The position numbers and the translations under genes are program-made. This document shows positions 5,710-10,478 of a stretch of 10,478 nucleotides of DNA, piece after piece. Under the pieces are notes generated by a model. It made no database searches and was not told the DNA's origin. It saw nothing but the letters and a program-made list of their open reading frames with translations. The DNA is from Thermodesulfobacteriota bacterium (lineage in GTDB: Bacteria; Desulfobacterota; Thermodesulfobacteria; Thermodesulfobacteriales; Thermodesulfatatoraceae), in assembly GCA_013154385.1 (NCBI GenBank), contig JAADCO010000045.1, forward strand, positions 1-10,478. The letters run 5' to 3'. How positions within the stretch are numbered: the first letter of the stretch is position 1; every line of letters begins with the position of its first letter.

Positions 5710-7234
5710 CCTGGGAGACCTCTTCGACCAGGGCGCGGAAGGAGTTCTCGGCTTCGAGGATGCGCTCTTCCTGGTGAGAGGCCTTTTCCACGGCTTCTTC
5801 GCTGATGCGGGTGATCTCCTGCACGCGGCTCGAGACCTCTTCGGTCTCCTGGGCCACGAGCTGACCGCTCTCGTTGATCTGGCTGATCATGACCGTTTGC
5901 TCCTCCACGGCGCTGGCGATGGTGGAGGAGATGTCGCGCAACGAGGCAAAGGTCCCGGCAAAGTGATCCACGGCCTTGGCCACGTGTTCGCTCTCGGTCT
6001 GCACGCCGGAGATGATCTCCGTGATGCGCTGCGTGGCCTCGGAGGTCTGTTTGGCGAGCTCCTTGACCTCGTTGGCCACCACGGCGAAGCCCTTGCCGGC
6101 CTCGCCCGCGCGCGCGGCCTCGATGGTGGCGTTCAGCGCCAGGAGATTGGTCTGCTCGGCGATGCTCTGGATGAGGTTGACCACCTCTCCGATCTCCTGG
6201 GTCCTGGCGCCGAGATCGTGCGTCATGCGCTGGACCTGCTGGATCTCCTCTTCGGCTTCCTGCACCACCTGATCCGCCTGCGCTGTGTTCTTGGAGATCT
6301 CGGCGATGGCGTTCTGCATCTCGTTCAGGGCGTTCTGCACGTCGCGCAGGTTGCTGCTCATCACGTCGAAGCGCTCCTGAAGGGTGATGGAGGAGTCTTT
6401 GACCGTGCCCGTGGACGCGGCGAGCTCGCGCGCCAGTTCGGTGGCGGTGTCGAGTTTCTGGGCCACGGTCTCGCCGGTTTCTCTCAGATGGCGCACGAAG
6501 GAGCCCATGAAGTTGAGGAGCCCGTTGAGGCTCTCCTGAATGATGTTCTCCTCCTTGAAGAGCGCCGGGAACCGGGCCTGGAGGGTGAAATTCTTGTCGC
6601 GCTGCACCTGGCTGAGGAAGGAGGCGATCTGGGTGTAGAAACGGCTCAGATGGCTGAAGAGCAGGAAGGCCGCTACGGTGAGGCAGAGCACGAAGAAGAT
6701 GAAAACCCCTACGATGAGGCGGCTCTGGCTGAGCAAGTCTTGATAGAGCCCCTCGTTTTCCTTCTTGTACCAGTCGGCCAATTCGTTTAACGAACTGTAA
6801 ATTTGATTAGCTAAAGTGTCGAAATTTTCCATCCGCTGGTAGACACCGGTGTCTCCTTTGGAGAGGTCGAAGATCTTTCCGGCCTCCTCGCTGAGCCGGT
6901 TCACCTTCTCCTCGATGGCGGCCAGTTTCTCACGTTCGTGGTCATATTCCGCCAGTTCTTTTAACTTGGCTATTTGCTGTTTGAATTTAGAAATATTTCT
7001 TTGAAAATTCGCTTTCTCGCTGTCTTTCCAGCCGATGAGATAGTCGTTGACCGCCATTACCGCGTCCTTGAGGCTCTTTTCCGCTTTGAAGACGGTGAAC
7101 ATCTCTTCACCGCTGAGTTCGTTGGCTGACTGGAGGTTGTGGAAAAAGAGGACCCCGAGGACGACGTAAACTACTATGGGCACAAGCAGCAAAGGGCGCA
7201 GTATTTTGACCGGTATTCGGCCTTTCTCAAACAT
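5699..7234 (-). CDS. Methyl-accepting chemotaxis protein, transmembrane
   Basis: A 511-residue chemoreceptor that senses a signal outside the inner membrane and controls the CheA kinase and so flagellar rotation. Transmembrane segments are at about 11-31 and 172-193. They bracket a mainly helical periplasmic domain (32-171) rich in Lys and Glu, compatible with a four-helix-bundle sensor. A HAMP-like linker region follows (about 194-250), then a long coiled-coil signalling domain. The kinase-contact hairpin tip reads IAEQTNLLALNATIEAARAG (358-377) and continues GKGFAVVANEVKELA, the universal MCP signature. The repeated Gln/Glu-rich heptads are likely methylation sites, but I cannot fix the exact residues. 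There is no C-terminal tether pentapeptide for CheR/CheB. The ATG is preceded by AAGGAGGG. Parts of the sensor domain use AT-rich codons unlike the rest of the gene. The ligand is unknown. It lies downstream of the flagellar operon, 88 bases after the MotE-family gene. Confidence 0.95.
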   Translation of the reverse strand: MFEKGRIPVKILRPLLLVPIVVYVVLGVLFFHNLQSANELSGEEMFTVFKAEKSLKDAVMAVNDYLIGWKDSEKANFQRNISKFKQQIAKLKELAEYDHEREKLAAIEEKVNRLSEEAGKIFDLSKGDTGVYQRMENFDTLANQIYSSLNELADWYKKENEGLYQDLLSQSRLIVGVFIFFVLCLTVAAFLLFSHLSRFYTQIASFLSQVQRDKNFTLQARFPALFKEENIIQESLNGLLNFMGSFVRHLRETGETVAQKLDTATELARELAASTGTVKDSSITLQERFDVMSSNLRDVQNALNEMQNAIAEISKNTAQADQVVQEAEEEIQQVQRMTHDLGARTQEIGEVVNLIQSIAEQTNLLALNATIEAARAGEAGKGFAVVANEVKELAKQTSEATQRITEIISGVQTESEHVAKAVDHFAGTFASLRDISSTIASAVEEQTVMISQINESGQLVAQETEEVSSRVQEITRISEEAVEKASHQEERILEAENSFRALVEEVSQVKA

Positions 7235-7240
7235 TCTTTA

Positions 7241-7248
7241 CCCTCCTT
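7241..7248 (-). promoter_or_regulatory. Strong ribosome binding site of the chemoreceptor gene
   Basis: Minus-strand AAGGAGGG lies just upstream of the ATG at 7234, with GTAAAGA filling the spacer. Just upstream of it is an 11-bp palindrome ACCAA-A-TTGGT (7251-7261) of unknown meaning. Confidence 0.8.
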
Positions 7249-7267
7249 GAACCAAATTGGTGTTTTT

Positions 7268-7303
7268 ATGTATAGACTTTCGGCTTTTTGGAGATTTTGA
7301 TAA
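7268..7303 (-). promoter_or_regulatory. Possible promoter of the chemoreceptor gene
   Basis: The 88-base gap before this gene is AT-rich. On the minus strand, TATACAT (7274-7268) is a fair sigma-70 -10 that would start transcription about 28 bases before the ATG, but no -35 match is present. Just upstream, GCCGAAAG (7284-7277) resembles the -10 of the flagellar sigma-28 promoter (GCCGATAA). The sequence 15 bases before it is TTAT rather than TAAA. An independent promoter is plausible; its sigma class is undecided. Confidence 0.3.
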
Positions 7304-7322
7304 ATGGCTCCGGTCGAATCTC

Positions 7323-7877
7323 CTACATCTCGCGTGGCGGTAAGCCGGAGAGGGATTCCGCCAGGGAGGCGGCCTTTTCCGGGGGCATGGCCGAGAGGAT
7401 GCGGGCCACCTGTTCCGTCTTCAAGGCGGAGAGGATCTTGATGGCCATCTCCGGTTCCATGGCTTCGAGCAACTTGGCGGCCTTGGAGGGCTTCATGTTG
7501 GCGTAGGCCCCCACGAGGAGCTTGAAGCGCTGGTTCTTGATGGTGCGCAGTTCGGCGAGCTTCTGGTCTATCTCTTCCTCGAGATTGCTCAGGCTGGCGA
7601 GCCTCTTTTTCACCTGCTCCTCGAGCAGTTGCAGGTTCTTTTCCTTGCGGGCGATCTCTTCCTCTTTCTTCGCCAGTTTCTCCTTCTCCACCCGCAGGGC
7701 GCGGAAGAGGTCCTGGGAGCAGGCGTTGGAAGGCGCCTCTTTCTTGGTCTCCGCCATGGCCAGGGCCGGATGCCAGACCAGGCGCCCGGTCTTTACGGCG
7801 TAGAAGTAGAAGACGGTGATCCCGAGCTTCAAGAAGGCCACGAGCACGAGCACGGGGACGAGTCTAAAGATTTTCAT
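7323..7877 (-). CDS. MotE-family flagellar motility protein (MgtE N-terminal-like domain)
   Basis: A 184-residue membrane-anchored protein of the type often annotated MotE, found beside fliJ in many flagellar clusters and thought to act with the stator or motor in the cell envelope. It has an N-terminal hydrophobic segment (about 5-27) acting as an anchor or uncleaved signal, a long charged coiled coil (about 58-115), and a C-terminal domain resembling the MgtE intracellular N domain: YANMKPSKAAKLLEAM (125-140), then EPEMAIKILSALK and ILSAMPPEKAASLAESL. MgtE proper has five further membrane helices, absent here, so this is not a magnesium transporter. It begins inside the end of fliJ (14-base overlap) with a good AGGAGGGAG site, and is the last tightly packed gene of the flagellar operon. 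The family assignment is good; the molecular role is less certain. Confidence 0.85.
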   Translation of the reverse strand: MKIFRLVPVLVLVAFLKLGITVFYFYAVKTGRLVWHPALAMAETKKEAPSNACSQDLFRALRVEKEKLAKKEEEIARKEKNLQLLEEQVKKRLASLSNLEEEIDQKLAELRTIKNQRFKLLVGAYANMKPSKAAKLLEAMEPEMAIKILSALKTEQVARILSAMPPEKAASLAESLSGLPPREM

Positions 7878-8301
7878 CCTGCTCCCTCCTCATGAGGATC
7901 AGGTCCTCGAGGGTCTTCATTTCTTCCTCGGCCAGTTCCTGGAGATAGGCCTCCTGCGCCTTGCGATAGAGGGTCTCGGCCATGCGCCGCCGCTGATGGG
8001 TCTGAAGGGCCTTTTGCCGCAGGTTTTCCACCTCTTTTTCCTTCTCCCGCAGGATCTTTTCCACCTTCTCCTTTTCCTTGAGCGTGCGCGTCACGTTTTC
8101 GGCGAACCAGCGGAGTTCCTCGCCGCTCAGGCTCTGTCCGGTGATCTGGTCGTAGAGCTCGCGGGGTTTTTGCGTGATCTGGGCGAGCATGTCCTCGAGT
8201 TCCCGGAGGGCCCGCAGGCCCTTCTGGAAGTCTTCCTTGGCCTTGGTCTCCCGCAATTCGCTGACCCAGAGGAGGGTCTTGAGACCTTTTGAAGGCTTCA
8301 T
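7864..8301 (-). CDS. fliJ: Flagellar export chaperone/stalk protein FliJ
   Basis: FliJ is the coiled-coil stalk that inserts into the FliI hexamer, like the gamma subunit of F1-ATPase, and helps couple ATP hydrolysis to the type III export gate FlhA; it also recycles export chaperones. The 145-residue protein is almost entirely charged alpha helix, with two long coiled segments (about 15-50 and 70-140) in the antiparallel hairpin style of FliJ, ending RRRMAETLYRKAQEAYLQEL (104-123). Direct sequence identity in this family is low. The call rests on length, helical character and position immediately after fliI. Its ATG overlaps the fliI stop as ATGA, so the two are translationally coupled. Confidence 0.88.
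   Translation of the reverse strand: MKPSKGLKTLLWVSELRETKAKEDFQKGLRALRELEDMLAQITQKPRELYDQITGQSLSGEELRWFAENVTRTLKEKEKVEKILREKEKEVENLRQKALQTHQRRRMAETLYRKAQEAYLQELAEEEMKTLEDLILMRREQDENL
7882..7890 (-). promoter_or_regulatory. Ribosome binding site of the MotE-family gene, inside fliJ
   Basis: Minus-strand AGGAGGGAG lies within the last codons of fliJ; its AGGAGG core is seven bases before the ATG at 7877. It supports that start and explains the 14-base overlap with fliJ. Confidence 0.7.
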
Positions 8302-9608
8302 TTCACCACCTCGAGCAGCTTCTGCACGCTCTCTTCGAGGGTGGCCCTTTCATTCACCCGTTGGGTGAGAAAGGCCCTGATCGCGTCTATCTTTTCAAGC
8401 GCCCGGTCTATTTCGGGGTTGCTCCCGCGCACGTAGGCCCCGATGTTGATGAGGTCCTCGGCCCGCTTGTACACCGCCAAGAGATGGATGAGCTTTCTTG
8501 CGGCTTCCACCTGCTCCTCGGACACGATGTCCCGCATCACTCGCGAAACGCTTTGCAGCACGTCTATGGCCGGGTAGTGCCCCTGGTGCGCAAGCTCCCT
8601 GGTGAGCACGATGTGGCCGTCCACGATGGAGCGCACGGCGTCGGCCACGGGTTCGTTGAAGTCGTCGCCCTCGACGAGCACGGTGTAGAAGCCGGTGATG
8701 CTTCCGCCGTTCAGTTTGGCGCCGGCCCTTTCCAGCAACTTGGGGAGGGCCGCGAAGACCGAGGGGGTGTAGCCGCGGGCCGTGGGCGGTTCGCCGATGG
8801 CCAGCCCCACCTCGCGCCCGGCCATGCAGAAGCGGGTGAGGGAGTCCATCATCACCAGCACGTCGGCCCCCTGGTCCCGGAAGAACTCGGCCACGGCCAT
8901 GGCCAGATAGGCGCCCCTGATGCGCAGCGGAGGGGGCTGATCCGAGGTGGCCACGATGACCACCGAGCGGCGGAGCCCTTCCTCCCCGAGATCGCGCTCG
9001 AGGAACTCCCGCACCTCGCGGCCTCTTTCCCCGATGAGGGCGATGACGTTGACGTCGGCCTTGGTGTGGCGCGCCATCATGCCGAGGAGGGTGCTCTTGC
9101 CCACGCCGGAGCCGGCCATGATGGCCACCCTCTGCCCCTTGCCCACGGTGATGAGGGCGTTGATGGCCCTTATGCCCACGTCGAGCGGTTCCTCGATCCG
9201 CGCCCGCTCAAGGGGCTTGAGCGGCTCGGCGTAGAGGGGATAGCAGGCCTCGAGGGGAGGCAAGGGCCGCTGGTCCAGGGGCTCTCCGAGGGCGTCGATC
9301 ACCCGTCCGAGGAGCCCTTCGCCCACCGGCACCCCTTGCTCCGTGCGCAGGAAGACCTTGCTCCCGGGCTCGATGCCGCGCGGGTCCCCCAGCGGGATGA
9401 GGAGGACCCTCTCCTCGCGGAACCCCACCACTTCCGCCAGGATGCTCTTTCCGTCCTGGACCTCTATTTCGCAGAGCCCGCCCACGCTCACGTTGGGGCC
9501 CTCGGCCTCCACCACGAGCCCCACCACCCGCTTCACCCGTCCGCAGATGGTCACGGGCTCCACTTCCTTTAGGGACTGGAGATAGGGAGAAAGATCCGGC
9601 GTCTTCAT
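8298..9608 (-). CDS. fliI: Flagellum-specific export ATPase FliI
   Basis: FliI is the hexameric ATPase of the flagellar type III secretion system, related to the F1 beta subunit. It drives unloading of export substrates at the membrane base, together with FliH and FliJ. The 436-residue length is typical. The N-terminal beta-barrel region (about 15-95) is followed by the ATPase core: Walker A AGSGVGKST (165-173), the catalytic glutamate in GERGREV (E194), Walker B VLVMMDSLTRF (250-260), GEPPTARGYTPSVF (272-285) and the ATPase alpha/beta signature PAIDVLQSVSR (346-356). All key residues are intact. The start ATG overlaps the fliH stop as ATGA, and its own stop overlaps the fliJ start the same way. 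A type III virulence ATPase (SctN) is the alternative, but flagellar neighbours on both sides rule strongly for FliI. Confidence 0.97.
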   Translation of the reverse strand: MKTPDLSPYLQSLKEVEPVTICGRVKRVVGLVVEAEGPNVSVGGLCEIEVQDGKSILAEVVGFREERVLLIPLGDPRGIEPGSKVFLRTEQGVPVGEGLLGRVIDALGEPLDQRPLPPLEACYPLYAEPLKPLERARIEEPLDVGIRAINALITVGKGQRVAIMAGSGVGKSTLLGMMARHTKADVNVIALIGERGREVREFLERDLGEEGLRRSVVIVATSDQPPPLRIRGAYLAMAVAEFFRDQGADVLVMMDSLTRFCMAGREVGLAIGEPPTARGYTPSVFAALPKLLERAGAKLNGGSITGFYTVLVEGDDFNEPVADAVRSIVDGHIVLTRELAHQGHYPAIDVLQSVSRVMRDIVSEEQVEAARKLIHLLAVYKRAEDLINIGAYVRGSNPEIDRALEKIDAIRAFLTQRVNERATLEESVQKLLEVVK

Positions 9609-10384
9609 GTCTCGAGCTTCTGCAGGGCTTCACGCCAGCGGCGTTCGATGGTGGCGTCTATGAGGCCGAAGTCCGTCTCGAGGAGGCAGCCCCCGCGGGA
9701 GACACCGGCGTCCGGCACCACCTCGAAGTCCCGCAGCCGCGAAAGGTCCTCGGAGAGGGACTCGAGGATCTCCTCGAGGAACTCGAGATCCCCGGGGTTG
9801 AGGCGGATCTTCACCCGCGCCTGGTCCACCACGTGCGAGAGGGCCTCCCGGATGGCCTCCCGCAGGACTTCCGGCCCCTGGGTGATCTCGCGGTTGATGA
9901 CCTGCTCGGCCATGAGTTTGACCAGGGCGAGGACCTGGGGCTCCAGGGAGAGGACGTGGTTTTCTATCTCCTTCTCGAGGCTTTTCAGCACGTCCACCAA
10001 CCTGCTGGCCAGGGTCTCGTATTTCTTGCGTCCCAGGGCTTCGCCGTCTTTCTGGCCCTGTTCGAAGCCTTTTTCGTAGGCTTCCTGGGCAAGGAGCGCG
10101 AGCTTTTCCGAGACTTCCGGATGCTGCTCGAGCTCCTCCAGGGGAATGTCAGCCAGGTTGAACTCCTCCTCGGGCTCTTCCTCCTCAGCCGCGGCCTCTT
10201 CGTCTGCTGGTTCATCCAGGGTCTCGACTTCGGTTTCGGCCCCCTCCGGGGCGGCGCTCTCTTCCTCTTCCTCCTGGGGGAGCAGGGTCCCCAGGGGGTT
10301 GAAAAGCTCTTCTTCCTTCTCCGCCGCCCGCTCGTACTCGAAGGTGACGAATTTGACCTTTCCGCCCTTGATGATCCTAGACAA
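9605..10384 (-). CDS. fliH: Flagellar assembly protein FliH
   Basis: FliH is the regulator and peripheral stalk of the flagellar export ATPase: it dimerises, binds FliI and anchors it to the C-ring. The 259-residue product starts with the typical SRIIKGGKVKF, then a very acidic linker (37-75, runs of Glu). Next is the FliH glycine-repeat helix with Gly 106, 110, 114 and 118 spaced four apart (GFEQGQKDGEALG), then a long helix and the conserved C-terminal FliI-binding domain with VKIRLNPGDLEFL (191-203) and RGGCLLETDFGLIDATIERR (230-249). The start is TTG at 10384: it follows GGGGAGG by six bases, gives the family N-terminus, and no ATG is nearby. It overlaps the end of fliG by eight bases. 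Its stop overlaps the fliI ATG. Confidence 0.94.
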   Translation of the reverse strand: MSRIIKGGKVKFVTFEYERAAEKEEELFNPLGTLLPQEEEEESAAPEGAETEVETLDEPADEEAAAEEEEPEEEFNLADIPLEELEQHPEVSEKLALLAQEAYEKGFEQGQKDGEALGRKKYETLASRLVDVLKSLEKEIENHVLSLEPQVLALVKLMAEQVINREITQGPEVLREAIREALSHVVDQARVKIRLNPGDLEFLEEILESLSEDLSRLRDFEVVPDAGVSRGGCLLETDFGLIDATIERRWREALQKLET

Positions 10385-10478
10385 ATTCGTCCTCCCCTAC
10401 GGCCAGCACGATCTTGCCTTCCTGTTCGAGGCGCTTGGCCACCTTGATGATGTTCTGCTGGGCGGCTTCCACGTCGGC
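10377..10478 (-). CDS. fliG: Flagellar motor switch protein FliG, C-terminal end (partial)
   Basis: Only the last 33 codons and the TAG stop (10379-10377) are in the window; the gene continues beyond the right edge. The visible part reads ADVEAAQQNIIKVAKRLEQE (first 20 residues), then GKIVLAVGEDEFV. This matches the end of the FliG C-terminal domain, where D-V-E-x-AQ-x-x-I and an EDEFV/EE-type tail are conserved. FliG is the C-ring protein that contacts the MotA stator and makes torque. It probably heads the fliH-fliI-fliJ-motE unit, with fliF further upstream by analogy with other genomes. Confidence 0.92.
   Translation of the reverse strand, partial: ADVEAAQQNIIKVAKRLEQEGKIVLAVGEDEFV
10391..10397 (-). 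promoter_or_regulatory. Ribosome binding site deciding the fliH TTG start
   Basis: Minus-strand GGGGAGG lies six bases before TTG 10384, within the last codons of fliG. It supports the non-ATG start, which also gives the expected SRIIKGG N-terminus. Confidence 0.75.

Noticed and set aside
7323..7877. Magnesium transporter MgtE.
   Set aside because: The protein has the MgtE N-like domain but only one hydrophobic segment and a coiled coil, and sits directly after fliJ. MotE-family is the better reading.

Overview
The window is a gene-dense, GC-rich bacterial chromosome segment with almost no free intergenic space. The gene set is a Gram-negative-type flagellar operon, a UbiE/MenG-like quinone methyltransferase and an archaeal/thermophile-type alanine-like aminotransferase. 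Protein composition is rich in Lys, Glu and Arg. Together these suggest a thermophilic anaerobe of the Desulfobacterota/Thermodesulfobacteria type. That placement is inferred from protein style and gene order, without any database search.

Left part (1-2022): a plus-strand UbiE/MenG-like methyltransferase (57-764) runs tail to tail into a minus-strand class I aminotransferase (754-1977). Their last 11 bases overlap. A divergent intergenic region (1978-2162) follows. It carries a good TTGACA-type -35 box for the aminotransferase and a perfect 6-bp inverted repeat in the promoter spacer.

Middle part (2163-5709), plus strand: an exported protein with a FlgT-like domain and four calcium-type FG-GAP/VCBS motifs, then ribH, nusB and an unassigned SAM methyltransferase. 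The four genes are packed with a 17-base gap, a 1-base gap and a 26-base overlap, so they probably form one transcription unit. RibH makes the riboflavin precursor lumazine. NusB is a transcription antitermination factor. The ribH-nusB pairing is widespread in bacteria. The roles of the first and last members are unknown.

Right part (5699-10478), minus strand, read right to left: the last codons of fliG, then fliH, fliI, fliJ and a MotE-family gene, all overlapping each other by 4 to 14 bases. After an 88-base gap comes a transmembrane methyl-accepting chemotaxis protein with its own strong ribosome binding site. FliG is the rotor switch protein. FliH, FliI and FliJ form the export-gate ATPase complex. 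MotE is an envelope protein linked to the motor, and the chemoreceptor feeds signals to the switch through CheA/CheY. The chemoreceptor gene again overlaps its convergent neighbour by 11 bases, at nearly the same sequence as the first convergent pair.

I see no mobile element, CRISPR array, tRNA, rRNA or convincing Rho-independent terminator. The most noteworthy points are the altered SAM motif I in the UbiE-like protein, the repeated 11-bp convergent stop module, the AT-rich patches inside the chemoreceptor's sensor domain, the FlgT-like/FG-GAP fusion beside ribH, and the unassigned methyltransferase coupled to nusB.
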